64,000 nt of DNA. Source: Rhizoclosmatium globosum (lineage: Eukaryota > Chytridiomycota > Chytridiomycetes > Chytridiales > Chytriomycetaceae). This document shows, piece by piece, positions 44,130 to 56,663 of the stretch (the first letter of the stretch is position 1; every line of letters starts with the position of its first letter). Location: contig MCGO01000158.1 in assembly GCA_002104985.1 (NCBI GenBank), positions 1 through 64,000 on the forward strand, written 5' to 3'. A program made the position numbers and the translations under genes. A model generated the notes under the pieces. It ran no database searches. It was not told where the DNA came from and saw only the letters and a program-made list of their open reading frames with translations.

Positions 44130-44498
44130 TAGGGTTCGGAAGTATACATGTATAGTGGATTTCGGTATACAAATTATACAAATTATACATGTATAGTATA
44201 CATGTACTGCATTGTGTATAGTTTGTTGACAGACAGAATCAGATAAATTGATGGTGTGAGTAAAACCCACAAGATTGCACAGGTTTCTAGAGCTTTTGAC
44301 TCAACTAGCATGCTCAGCTCTAGTCAATTACTCGCTTAATCATTGGTTAATGATATGGGGTTGTTCCCTCCCCTTTTCCCTCCCTGACCACCCTTTCTCG
44401 AACTCCACTATACAAGTATAGTAAATTTTGAACCTCAAATTATACGCGTATAGTATACGTATATCAACTATACATATACATGTATAGGGCGAACCCTA
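44130..44498. mobile_element. hAT-type MITE
   Basis: 369 bp bounded by inverted TAGGGTTCG ... CGAACCCTA and flanked by the perfect 8-bp direct repeat GTTGTACC (44122-44129, 44499-44506). An 8-bp target duplication with such termini is typical of hAT transposons. The subterminal regions hold repeated TATACATGTATA palindromes. No transposase frame is present, so the element is non-autonomous. Confidence 0.88.
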
Positions 44499-45406
44499 GT
44501 TGTACCTCACTCGCACGTTCTTCTGCCTAGTTCAATATCGTCATCTTCCTTTCTTCCACGCCGACTGTTTGGGTTTTCAACATCATTCTGGCTGGCTGAG
44601 TGTTCCGCCCATACTGTGATATCTTCAGCTTTCTCTCAATTTGATTGCTGGGCTTGTTGTTGTTCCTTTTGTACTGTGTTTGCACTTGACGCAGACTTTG
44701 ACGCGTGCAATTGCGCTGTAACTGTTCGATGTGTTTGTGTTTACGACGTTGACGAGCGCGGCCGAGGACAAGAATGTGGGTCTCGTTACACTCCAGCCTG
44801 AGGACAAATGAGTCATGATGCGCGTGTCGGTTGTTAGCGTTGCTCTGATGGCCGTGCTCTGGCGTAGCTGCGATGCACACACCTTCGTCAATGGCAATGG
44901 TGAGTCCCATGAACCAAAGGACCTCACAACCAGACCAGTTGGACTGCTGGAACCAAACAGCAACTAGCCTATTAGTTGGCCGGCGTGACCTGGTGCCGTA
45001 CCGCAAAACCAGAAGCTTTTTTGAGGCTCCCCAGGAATATTTCTCTCATTTTCTCTCTTTCATCGTGGTAGCGCTCATTTAATACTTATCTTATGAAAGC
45101 AGGCGGAACGAAGGGACCGGCAGCGCGATAACATGATTGTAGACGTTGTTTTGTTGATTGACAGTTTTTTTTTGTTGACAAAACAACCGCGGACGCGTTT
45201 ATGGCCTGCTTACTAGTAGAATTGAGAAATTGAATTTTATCATTTTGCAGCTCAGCGAATGATGAGATGCTGGTGTTTGTTCAAGCGTTTCAACGCAAAT
45301 GGGCTTGATGGCACAGAATTTCATTCTCTCCATCAGAAATCCTTTTTACGACTGTACCCGTTGATGGAAAGTTGAAGTCGTTGGCAGCTGGTTGATAGCC
45401 ATATTA
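44499..45406. other. intergenic between two MITEs, no supported gene
   Basis: A minus-strand frame of about 159 codons (44527-45006) overlaps an equally long frame in another phase. Neither shows a domain, a relative or codon periodicity I trust. Confidence 0.3.
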
Positions 45407-45746
45407 GGGGTGGTCAAAGTCAAGAAATTTGACAAAATGAAAAGCGAACATTGGGGTGTTTGAAAAGCGAAGTTTCATCATTTTGAAAAGCGGCGGTTCG
45501 AAACCTGTGGACAGGGATGGTCAGAGTTGAGGTTTCGAACCAAGGCCTCTTGAGGTGATTTGTTATGGCGGATTAGGTGGTGAAAAGCGAAGTTGAAACG
45601 CAAAACTGAAAAGCGGCTCTCAAAAGCAAAATTGAAAAGCGAGGTAGGGGCTCGCTTTTGGATTCGAAAAGCGGATTTTGGACATTTCGAAAGTTCGCTT
45701 TTCGCACATTTGAAAATTGTCCAAAACACCCAACTTTGACCACCCC
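45407..45746. mobile_element. MITE-like element with TA ends and GAAAAGCG motifs
   Basis: 340 bp with inverted termini GGGGTGGTCAAAGT ... ACTTTGACCACCCC flanked by TA on both sides (ATT is equally possible as the duplication). The interior holds about ten copies of GAAAAGCG or its complement, mostly in one orientation up to 45670 and inverted near the right end. There is no coding capacity. The Tc1/mariner-like TA duplication is the simplest reading. Confidence 0.7.
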
Positions 45747-45890
45747 TATTGTTAAAACTTGTCATTTTTGGACACCAAAAGCAGTCAGCTCTATTAAAAA
45801 ACAAAGAATTATGTTTTATTCAGTCTGGATTAATAAAAGGTACTGCCGAAGAGAGTGATAGAGACGAAATATGTAACCTTGAAAACAAAA

Positions 45891-47529
45891 TCAGACAACA
45901 GAGGAGGCCACATCAGACTTCTTTGCAGCTTGAGAAGACTGAGTCACGCCTCTAACCGACATACTGGCTTTCAAGGACTGAGCAAATGCAGTAGCCATTT
46001 CAAAAAAGGCCTGTTGTAAGTCGGCGAGCTCAAAGATGAATGAACGTCCCTTGACACCGTCCTCCCTGTCCAAGACTTCACTAAACTTCAACTGCTTCAG
46101 CAAATCGATTTGCTTTGCAACAAGACCCAATTGACTTGCAATAGTCCAAGAAAATAATCCTCCTAAAAGAAGAAAGGCGAGAATGATACCAAGCATCATG
46201 AAACCAGTTCGTTGGCCTGACGTCTTAATGTCAGATTCAACGAAATCGACATTCATGTAAACTGCAAATATGAAGCGCTGTCCTAGTAGGGACATAACCT
46301 TTAGCTCCAACATCCAATTTTCACCATTGACGTTGCGATCAACGTACATCTTGACTCTTTTTGCCTGATCCATAGTGGCAACGAACTTGACCATTTGGGA
46401 TTGGGAATTGTTGGCGGGGTAAGAAGACAAGAAATAGATTGACAAGTCTTGTGCAAATGAATTGTTAACAGCTGTAAGAGGAAGAATTCCAAGACCGTCG
46501 CTTGTAAGAAACGTAATGGATGGATCTGAACTTGCAACAAGACTTCCGCTATTGACATCAAGGAATCCAGCAAACAATGGATACGGAATCGCATTCGCAA
46601 TTTTCGAAAGTCTACCGCTAACAAATCCCATTGTCCTTTCACAAAAAATTAGATTCCATTGTGGGTTTTCCTAATGCGAACTCACCAATCATTTCCAACG
46701 GTTACTTGTTCCTTGGTGACAGGATTCACAGCGATCTGAAGCGACGATTTAAGAAGTTGTCCACTTGCAACGAAGATGGATGTGAACCCGCTCCAAGTCT
46801 TGTTCGAGTAGTCAATGTTTGCCTTAAATGAGCCGCCTGGAAGTAGTGCTTCTGTAATATTAGTGCCCGGAAACGAAAACACAGGTGGTGCGATTGGGAG
46901 GCCCGTCGGATCGCACATCCAGAAAGACATAGCCAGAGTTTTGGAGTCTTGTGTAACCATTTGGACAGGTCTTGTAACATCGTCATCTGGATACACGTAT
47001 CCAAACATAGTGCCAGATGGATAAGTATAGTAGTAGATGTCTGAAGTTTGTTTCCGATTTCTGTCAAGAATGGTGAGCATACTGGTAAGTGTCGAAGTAG
47101 CCCGGTCTGGAGTGGATTGGCTCCACTTATTTTGCTGGACGCCACTTAGTTTTTAAGTCCTGAGATGAAATTTAACTTACTCGAAAGTAAGTTGCTTGTA
47201 GTGCAGTCAGTTCTTGTAAGCTGGACGCAGCATCATTGATGATTCCAAAGATTTGATCCGAAACGAGATCTTCCATTTCTGCAACTAAACTGTGAATATT
47301 ATCCGTTGCAGAGCGGAGTGTGAGCTGCCTGGTAATGTGATGAAATTAACAATAGACAGATAGAAGTACAGAAGCAAACCCACCAGCCAAGTACTCCAAC
47401 AGTGATGGTCGAGGTACAAATAAAGAGAATCATCAAGACAAAGAAACGGGGGCGGCCAGATATGGCTTTATGGACGAAGGCGGAGGCCACTGTGGTCTTT
47501 GTGTCGCGTCGCACTTCAGTTGATTGCAT
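45891..47529 (-). CDS. two-pass sensor with Cache-like ectodomain, copy 1
   Basis: Exon 1 (47529) encodes a short tail and the first membrane segment (ISGRPRFFVLMILFICTSTI). The following exons give an extracellular region of about 280 residues with Cache-like features (TILDRNRKQTSDIYYYTYPS, NIDYSNKTWSGFTSIFVASG, AVNPVTKEQVTVGNDW, ASSDPSITFL). A second membrane segment (GFMMLGIILAFLLLGGLFSW) leads to about 90 cytoplasmic residues (LVAKQIDLLKQLKFSEVLDR, RSFIFELADLQQAFFEMATA). That juxtamembrane helix resembles the stretch preceding cyclase domains in chytrid receptor cyclases, but the protein stops without any catalytic domain. Short introns lie near 47390, 47185-47100 and 46680. No frame breaks are seen. 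Confidence 0.7.
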
Positions 47530-47766
47530 TATTGAGTGAAAAATGTCCCAAAATCTTCATCACTCATCGAAATTTATCCCCGGCTATTCCTTTGTCTCGC
47601 GAGGAAGCTACCTTCCCGTTTGTGTAAATCATGAAACAAAGGAAACGGTCCAGACCTAGCTATTGTGTCAAAACCACACCAAAGAAAAGAATGTGTCATG
47701 AATCAAAAAAGAACAAGTATTCTCATAAGAATGATATTAATAAAAGGGAAAACTCAAAATAAAGTG

Positions 47767-49375
47767 TCAAGCGTGGCTCTCGGCCCTTGTAGATACGCCT
47801 CTGATGTTCAGACTAGTCTTTAGAGATTGAGCAAACGCTGTTGCCATTTCAAAAAAGGCTTGCTGCAAGTTTGCGAGCTCATAAATGAACGACCGTCCCT
47901 TTACTCCTGATTCTCTATCTAACACTTCATTAATCTTAAGCTGCTTCAACAAGTCAATCTGCTTCGCAACAAGGCCCAATTGACTGGCGATTGTCCAAGA
48001 GAACAAACCACCAAGACAAAGAAACGCAAGAATAATACCAAGCATCATGAAGCCAGTCTTTCTGCCTGAAGACTTTATGTCAGTTTCGACATAGTCAACA
48101 TTCATGTACACGGCGAATATAACTCGTTGTCCAATCAATGACATAACTTTCATCTCCAGCATCCAGTTGACACCATTGACGTTACGATCAATATAAATCT
48201 TCTCATTGCTAGCTCGATCCATAGCGGCAGCGAATTCGATCATTTGACTTTGTGTTGTGCCACCAGGATATGTTGTCGCGAAATAATTGGCCAGATCTTG
48301 ACCAAATGTGTTGTTAAGGGCTGCGAGTGCAATAATTCCGCGTTGATCACTCTTGATTAGCGACAAAGAAGGGTCAGAACTAGCGACAAGACATCCGCTA
48401 TCAAGGTCAAGAAAGCCCGCAAATGTTGGGTAGGGAATGGCGGTTGCAATTTTAAACAATCTTCCACTTACAAACGCCATCGTCCTAAGTGATTGCCGCA
48501 TTAAGGACGCTGACGGAACAATGTATTTGTACACTTACCAATCATTACCAACTGTTACTTGCTCTTTCGTTACAGGATTAACAGCAATTTGAAGTGAAGA
48601 TTTCACAAGTTGGCCACTTGAAACAAAGATAGAAGTAAAACCGCGCCAAGTCTGATTGGAATAGTCGATATTTGCTCCAAGTGATCCACCTGGAAGAAGT
48701 GCCAAAGTAATATTACCACCTGGAAAAGAAACAGCTGGCGGCGATATAGGAAGCCCAGATTCATCACAATTCCAAAGAGAAACAGATAGAGTTTTGGCAT
48801 CTTGAGAAATCATTTGTACAGGGATGGCAAGATCGTCAGTAGAATATACGTAACCAAACATAGTTCCCGCGGGATATGTATAGTAAAACATGTCAGATGT
48901 ATGCTCTCTATTTCTGTCGAGGATTGTGAGCATATCCAGCAATGTTGATGTTGCTCGTTCAGGTGTGGACTGGCTCCATTGGTTTTTCTAAAAAGAGATG
49001 GTTTAAGGTTGGCTTCTGAATAAGCAAAACTAACGCGAAAGTAAGTGGCTTGAAGAGTAGTTAATTCTTGTAAACTTGACGCAGAGTCGATGATGATTCC
49101 AAAGATTTGATTTGATACAAGATCTTCCATTTCTGCAACTAAGCTATGAATATTATTCTCAGCAGAACGTAGCGAGAGTTGCTTATTGAATACTATTTGT
49201 TAGATGGCAGCGCGACATAGTACGTCACCAACCATCCAAGAACTCCAACTGTTATTGTTGACGTGCAAATAAAGAGCAACATCAGCATAAAGAATCGAGG
49301 ACGGCCTTCCAAGGTTTTATGAGTGAAAGTAGATACCGCCGTGGCTTTCGTACTTCGACGTAATTCGATTGACAT
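47767..49375 (-). CDS. two-pass sensor with Cache-like ectodomain, copy 2
   Basis: Tandem paralogue of copy 1 with the same exon order. The start at 49375 gives MSIELRRSTKATAVSTF, then membrane segment EGRPRFFMLMLLFICTSTIT. The ectodomain includes TILDRNREHTSDMFYYTYPA, NIDYSNQTWRGFTSIFVSSG and ASSDPSLSLI. Then come the second membrane segment and RSFIYELANLQQAFFEMATA, ending SLNIRGVSTRAESHA. The frames are clean. Like copy 1 it has no output domain, so it could act as a decoy, a co-receptor or the sensing partner of a separate enzyme. It ends about 240 bp from the start of copy 1. Confidence 0.7.
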
Positions 49376-49562
49376 TTTCATATTTTGAGCTACTTTTTGC
49401 TTCGACAGTTTTTGTATACTAATATCATTTCTGTCCAGATCCTTTGTTTTAGAAACGTCGATTGTGACACTATCTATTGCATTTAAATGATTATCGACGT
49501 ACAATAGTTAGATCAGCCCATTGTAAAAACAAATAGCAAAGATCAGTAATATTATGCAAATT

Positions 49563-52500
49563 TTATATAGATGCTCTCCGATTTCCTCGTCTCACCCCAT
49601 CCCCATTGTTCCTCACCACCCCAAACCTCTTCTCCAACGTTCCATCTTTCTCCCACTTGCGAACTATTTCCTTTCCATATTTGTATCCGATATCGTAAAT
49701 CTCCTTGTACTTTTCGAATTCGGCGGCTCCATACTTGCTAACATTCGGTCGTAAATAAAACTCTCCTGACTTGACTTTCTCCAACCTCTCCACACTTCCA
49801 GCGAAAGCTAGCCGGTCTTGAATGTCAGGAAGAAGAGGGATTCTCCCGTACGATGAAGTCGTGAGGCCTGGTATTAGGCGAGCAAAAAAGAGCCACACTC
49901 CACTCAGCGAGTCTCCATACGTGACGGGACTCGTGTCGTTCCAAAGGGAAACATCGACTGCAATGGCAACATCTGCTCCTTTTGCAATGACAATATCGAC
50001 AGGAACAAGGTTCAGATAACCACCATCAACAAGCATTTTTCCGTTATCACAAAGAGGCGGAAAATAACCTGCGAGTGACATGGAAGCGCGCACGTATCGC
50101 CACATATAACCAGAGCGATGGATTTCAACACGGGAGTCTGTGATATTGACAGAGACGGCAAAGTAAGGAAGCCAACAGTCTTCGATTTGAGTTTCGTGAA
50201 AACTCTGAATAAAACCATTTTAGTTGCAAAGGTAAACATCTTACCGAATCCAAAACAAATCACCTTAAAAATAGCCCTATTCAATTCATGTCCTGTAAAC
50301 AGACTCGTCAAGGGATAAGTGAGATCCAACAACTGCCTCCATTTCGAACACATTTGCATCGACAATTGCTTTGCTCGGCCATAGATACTGACATGATCGT
50401 TTTCGCGCGCGTATAATCCAGCCACAAAACTTCCAATGGACGTGCCTCCAATCATATCAATAGGAACTCCAGCTTCCTCCAACGCTCGAATAATGGCAAC
50501 GTGAGCAATACCACGCGCACCACCTCCACCAAGAGCAAGTCCAATAGATTTGTTGAGCAGTCGCCGAGCGATTCGAGCAAAGTCTGATCGGATCCCGGTG
50601 TGTGCGTTTGGGGAAGTGCGTGCATTTGGATTCAACAAACGGCCTGTAGCTTGAGAATAGAACCGTTGAAAGTGAGCTTGTAGATCCATAAGCGTTGTCT
50701 TCTTATGAATGTCGCGGTGCAGCGCTTTTGGAGACGATAGAGGCATTTGCACCTGTTGTTGAGTTAAGTATGTACTTTGGCCAATACAGATATTCACAAA
50801 GAACTTACATGGTGATGCGCATGAATCCACAACCTGCTCTTCAACCATGCAGCTGTACTTCCTGGAACACAACTTCGTTCATGATGTAGCAACACAAGTT
50901 CCTTTCGCGCTGTAGTCTTCAAACTCAACACAAGCCGTTCAAACTCTCCAATGGCTGGATCCTCATCTCCAAGTCCTACAAGCAAAATACAGTCTGCCTG
51001 TCTGATACACTGCTGTGTCCATTGAGAACCAACACCGCCATCAGCAACGTAAAGAACCAGTCGATACGAATCCTCCTGTTCCGCTAACCAACTCATCAAC
51101 TTCAACCTTCCAATTGTTGAGAAAACATGCTTCCCCATTTTATCAACAACAGCAGCGTTATTCAATAACGCGACAGAGGATCCAACAAGTTCCAACCCCT
51201 GCTTCAACCGTTCCGCAAACTGCGCAATAGGAACCAACGAGTTCACAGGAATAATTCCCACAGTCTTCAAATTATAGTTGTTTCGTGCACTCTCAACGCC
51301 ACCCGCCGTTTTCGAGTACACCGCTGACGCACTCGAAAGCGCCGGATTTGTCCTCGTCTCTTCTTCCACAGCGAACGGATTCAAACTTCCAAAATCGAAA
51401 CCAGATGTAACGGCAGCTGCAACTCCGCGACTCCTCAAAGCAAGCATTCTGCTGATTTGGATCGTCATTTCAGGGATCCGGTTCGCGAGGGCGTTAAAGA
51501 GGGTTTTCGGGATGACAGCGATTTCAGTGTCGCGAATTGCGTGGACAGTGGTTGGACGCCGCGATTCAGTTAGGACTTCAAGTTCACCGAGAGATTCGCC
51601 GGGTCCGATTTCACCATATATTTCAAACTTTCCGGTGTTGTTGGATGAGGATTCGTCACTGATGGAGCGAAGTCGTCCTGTAAGTATGATATAGATTGAG
51701 TCTGAAGGGTCGCCTTGACGATATAAGACTTCGCCAGCATTGACGTGAGTCCAGTCGAGAGCACAGTCGATTTGGTACGTAAGAGGGGAAAGTTGTGATT
51801 CGAGACGTTTTGCAAGTGTCAAAATGATGGAAGGATGTCTTTCAACCAGTTTCTCAAGGACGGATTTTGGAAGGAACGCAACCTGCGAATCGGTCTTGGA
51901 TTTAAGGGTAACGAGAGAAGGGTGCCCTGTTTTAGATTTTAGTATGCACGAATATATGAGAAGCCACGGACAAACCTGTGACAGTGCTTAAATATCCCGC
52001 AACGTTCCCTGGTTTGACCAAAAACACACCCTTCTTCCTACCGCCAACAGTTTTTGAACCATCCTTCACACTGGCCTCCAAAATACCATCAATCACAAAC
52101 CACAGTCCTGCATCACGCTGCCCCTCTTTCACAAGAACGTCTCCCCGCTCCAAACAAATAATGACAATATCTTTGCCATGTTTGCTGCGTGAAGTTGGGA
52201 ACGATGATGCTGAATTTGACGGATTCCAGAACTCTGAGGACGCTTGAGATGACGTGATGGATACTGAGTCGTCAGTCGAATCAATAGAGTCGACAGACGC
52301 ATAATGTTTGTATGGATGCGATGCTTGTGTGTCCACTTGCCCGCCAACGGTAGGTGGTGTGATGCCAAGAATTAATGCAATTGAGTCATAAATAGCGTCT
52401 GCTAATTGTTTGTCTTCGTCTGTTTCGGTTTCCAAAACAGTTCCAGGGAGTTTGAGGTCAAGGTATTGAGCTGCTGGGGTTGCAGACTTGAAGGAAGGAG

Positions 52501-54711
52501 AACGGAAACCAAGAGTCGGTGAACGAAGAGATGCAAGTGGACGTATAGGTTCCTGATGTTGCTGACGCATAGACGACATGAGAGTGTTTCGTTTCGCTGA
52601 GCTGAAGGAAGGGAGCTGAGAAGGGTACCCAGTACTAGTAGTTGCATCGCTTTCGGATTCATCCACATCCATAGTCTTTTTCTTGGAGTTAAATCGTTTG
52701 CGTAACCCATCCTGCTGTACGCCAGCTAAAGGTAACTTCCCGGTACCTGCATCGCTGAAACCTGCTGTGGATTCCGCATCCAACAACGAAACACCCAACA
52801 GTCCACCCGTGCTGCCTCCGAATTCGACACCCAAACCAGGTCCAACAACAACTGGCTTCCTCAAATCGCTGCAGCGTCGTCTTATCCGCTCAACCCATGT
52901 ACTGTCAAGAGCGTTTCCGATTCCAGCACCCACAACAAGAGCCTTTTCGATTTCGAGCAATTCTCCCTTGAGTCCGAGATATTTTTGCATACACACAACA
53001 GTGACACTCATGAATCTCGCCACAAGTACCTGAGCAACATGTGCGAGGGAGGCTTGAGGGTTTTTGGGGTGTGATGATGAAGATGAAGAGGATGTGTTTG
53101 TGTTTCGCATTGAGTTTGCAAAAGGAAGGCATCGGAACGCGTCTGCGGGGAGAATGAGGAGTTTGGTGTCTGTGATTGCTATTGTTGCCATGGTTGGTTT
53201 TGCTTGTTTTGGAGGGTTGTTGGAGGGAGATAGTACAAGGGAAGATGTGCGAGGTGGGGATATGGGTGCACGAGGTTGTTGAAAGAAAGATCCTGTCGCA
53301 GCCGATGTAGGAGTTGAAGAAAGAAGGTCTGAAGAAGATGATGCTGTTGAGTGTGGGAGAGGGATTGGGATCGAGTTGGATGCACGACTAGTCAAGTTTG
53401 AATTTGTTGATGCAAATGACACGGAAGAAGGATTTGGTTCAGGCATGGGAATGATTTCGATTGTTGGAGTGTTTGCTATTTCATAGGTTAGTAACTGTTC
53501 CTGAGAGATCACTGTCTTTCTATTCGCTCTTCAATGTACTCGCTTTTCGAAAAGGTGTTGCTAAACAGAAGTACCGATGCTGCTGCAGATGGATTGCTAG
53601 CCAAACTGCTTGACGAAGCAGAAAAGTTGTTCACTGCGCTCACTATGAGCCGATTTCGCCAGAAGGATACGAGTTCCGCTCATGTACTTGCTACTCAATT
53701 CGCTGCGCTCACAGTTCCAAAAGCTCGCCCCGCCTGCGGCGAGTCAACTCGCTTTTGTTCCTTTTTGCAATATTCCCATGCACACGAGTTCAATATTCCT
53801 TCCCTCTTTCTCAGGGGCAGCCATGATCTCACTCGTACCTTCTGAATGATGAAAGGATTGAAGAGGCTGCGGCAAATTGATTCCTTCTGTGACAACCTGA
53901 AGAATAGAAGACAGACTGGAAACAACGGTTGCATTCTTTTTGACTTGATTCAACAGATGGAAACCCGACAGATTGACTTTTGAGTGAAGCGGCCGTTTTG
54001 CGTTCAAGTCGTCCAAGTCGCTGCGATCTTCATCGGTTGAAGAGAAGCCGAGGTCCGAGTCCGAGTCGCCTGAGGAGAAGCCCGAAGTGTAGTAGGCATT
54101 TGAAGAGGGATTCAGGTGTGGATTGAGAAAGGGCGTTGCGTTTGGCACGCCCTTCACAAAGACACCAACAGTCCCGTCAAGAACAACATACAAATCCTGG
54201 TTTGAAGCAGAGTCTTCCGGTGCAATAATAGCATGGCCTGCGCGTACTTTGCGAGTCTGTTTAATAAAGAATACTTGAGTACTTATCAAGTTATTAGCAG
54301 CAAACAAACAAACAAACACACCACCAAGTGACGCCCAAGTTCATTCACAACTTGGCGATCGAGAAAACCAAGCGCCTTCACTTTTCTGAGAATGTCCACG
54401 TCGTCGTCGTCGTCGTCGATCGGCGGCGCGTGGTCCGAGTGCGAGTCGAGGCGCAGATCGAATGGCGTCGGCGCATCGGCCGAATTCGGAAGCGGCGACA
54501 CAAACGGAAGCCGCGAATACCGCGTCGCAACCACAACTCGGTACACAACGGCGACTACCACTACACTGCCAAGCACAACGAGGCCTATCACGGCCCACGA
54601 TACTGTCACGGTGATGGTCTGCGCGTGCATGTCGCTTTCAAGAACTACTCCGAGTCCATTCGATGCTGGGCTGCTCAACCCTGATCCCGAACTGCTCAAG
54701 GGTGTGCTCAT
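49563..54711 (-). CDS. NTE1: NTE1, patatin-like lysophospholipase with cNMP-binding domains
   Basis: ER membrane serine hydrolase that deacylates phosphatidylcholine and lysophosphatidylcholine. The start at 54711 precedes a membrane helix (VSWAVIGLVVLGSVVVVAVV). Then come cyclic-nucleotide-binding-like domains: KVRAGHAIIAPEDSASNQDL with YVVLDGTVGVFV; KPGNVAGYLSTVTGL; and AGEVLYRQGDPSDSIYIILT with PGESLGELEVLTESRRPTTV. Long Ser/Pro-rich linkers separate them. The patatin domain has GLALGGGGARGIAH (oxyanion loop), MIGGTSIGSFVAGLYA (nucleophile GTSIG) and VDGGYLNLVP (catalytic Asp). The length (about 1,600 residues) and order match fungal NTE1. Several short introns are present. No break is evident. 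Confidence 0.9.
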
Positions 54712-55532
54712 GGGTCTCGTTCAGAAACTTTTAAAAATATAAAGAAGGAAAAGAAGGAGGGACCCCTGGATGATTCTGATAGAAATCAAAATCTCTCCTG
54801 TACTCAAAAGGAATACAGAATAAGCCCCAGTCACACTTAAAAGGATGGTGACGGACGCTGTTCTGATATTGTTACTCACAAATATCAAGCCAAAAAATGT
54901 TTATCTTTTGCAATAATCAAGCTTAACTGTTACCGACTACAGCAAGGCCAGGCGCTTACCTACAAGACGAAGGGTCGCTTCAGGTATGAAGCGGTCTGCC
55001 ATGGAAACCAAGACTGCTTGATTTGAAATTAAAAACAATGCTTTGGAGACTACATTGACTGACGTTATGAAGAATAATGGTACTTTAGGAACTGCAGCGC
55101 AAGACTTAACAACGAAGAGTAGCAGTTTAGAAGCTGCAGTGCAGGTATCAAATCCCCTTCCTTCGTCCAATTCGCAACTTGCCCAAGCGACACCAGTTCC
55201 AACGATATATACTACGACATAAACGCCAATCAGCGAAACCCTACACGTTACAGGAAGTAGACGTGGCATAGACTATGCAACGAATTGTGCAACCTTATTT
55301 CTTGCCTCAGAGCTTATCCTGACTTTGCTGAAAATTCAAGCAACAGACAGATTGTGAGAAATAGTGTCTAAGAATGGTTAAAACAGCATAGTGATACTGT
55401 CCTCTCAAACTCATTGCAAAAAAGTGTTTTCCGTCCCCAGTAATAACATCCAAATTTTCTAAATTATTCAAAATAATTCAAAGCTTTCCGGATATGCAGA
55501 TTTGATGCGATAAATCAGTATAATAAAAACAA
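54712..55532. other. intergenic with one coding-like fragment
   Basis: No complete gene. A plus-strand piece near 55140-55210 translates SNPLPSSNSQLAQATPVPTI and resembles a piece near 34.3 kb at DNA level (CAAATCCCCTTCC and CACCAGTTCCAACGATATA). It looks like a dispersed repeat remnant. Confidence 0.35.
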
Positions 55533-56312
55533 ATGCCAAAAGAAGCCCTTCCGACTGGCAAAGACGACACTACCGCCACCGCCGCCGGCGCATCCACCAA
55601 ATCCAAAAAAGCCCCACCACCACCTCCCACAACCTCTCAAAGGACCACAACTCCCAAAATCTACTCCTCACTACCCCTCCAAATCATGCTCTATCTCAAC
55701 GAACGTTTCTTTCCTGCCATGTGGCTCATTCTCCTGATCCTCCTCGCGTACAAAGCGACTGCGTTTCCGTATGCTGGTGCTGCACTTCCGCTTGAAATAT
55801 TTGGACTGTTTCCGTGGGCGGTTCTTGAAGCTGCGCGGTTGTTTCTTGGTGAGTGCTGTGTTTTTGACAGGTTGATGGGAGTTACAGGGCTGACGAGGCA
55901 GGGATACGAAATTGGAGTCTCCGGATCTATCGTATTATTTTATTCTGCGTTTGTCGTCGCGTTGAGAGGTGTTGGTGAAGGACGGGGTTGAATCGAGAAT
56001 TCAGAGTCAAGGGGCGTCATTCCAATCGAATGAATCGCTTAACTATTGCGAAATAGGGAACAAAGGAAACAAAATGGAAGACAGAGGATCGTTTGGAATG
56101 TTTCTTGGCCTGACTGTTGTGACATGTTTCGCGTATCTCTTTTATTGTATATGGCAGACTTATGTGTAAGATCCTTCCAACAGTAATCCTTTCAATTAAC
56201 TGCAAACAGTACCATTGTAGATCTGATTGTCTGTGGAATAGGCCTTGTACTTGTGTTTGGGGAACTTGTTTCGGGTATTGCTCAAATGGTTTCTTTTCAT
56301 CGTGTGGTATAA
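55533..56312 (+). CDS. TMEM216/TMEM17-like ciliary transition-zone membrane protein
   Basis: Four-pass protein of the TMEM17/TMEM80/TMEM216 family, which in animals belongs to the MKS complex at the base of the cilium. A Pro/Thr-rich N-terminus (about 45 residues) precedes SSLPLQIMLYLNERFFPAMW, the family signature. TM2 and EAARLFLG follow. An intron (donor GTGAGTGCTG at about 55852, acceptor GAAATAG at about 56055) joins NKGNKMEDRGSFGMFLGLTV, matching the R-L-x-x-G-x-K-G-N block. TM3 ends IWQTYV, and a second intron leads to TM4 (IVDLIVCGIGLVLVFGELVS). Which of the family members it is cannot be decided by eye. It supports a flagellated organism. Confidence 0.75.
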
Positions 56313-56663
56313 AAAATAGAATAAGCATATTATGTTTAAATCACCACTCATTGTTTGTCGCTGGAGGAGATATATTCCAACGAGACGAAATGTGAAAGAT
56401 TTACAACACTGATTTGGAATGCAAATTATACTTACACTTCTTGCCATATTGGATTCAGTGTTTTAGAACAGAAACTGAATATTAGCCAGGCATTGTCAAA
56501 GGCGCTTCATCAAGACGTCAGAGGTAAAAGCAACCATGAAAACAAACGAGATTTACTTAAATCACCGTCCATTGTGTCGTGAACGATAAATGACGAGATT
56601 CTCTGAAAGATTTACCAAAAAATTGACCGCTGCTCACGAAGGGTAGAAGTATACTTGCACATA

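Noticed and set aside
44527..45006. Minus-strand open frame of about 159 codons between two MITEs
   Set aside because: A second long frame overlaps it in another phase, no motif or relative is seen, and the region is flanked by repeats.
55842..55991. Continuation of the TMEM216-like first exon past RLFLG
   Set aside because: The following residues do not match the family, whereas splicing from GTGAGT to GAAATAG restores the conserved block and membrane segments.
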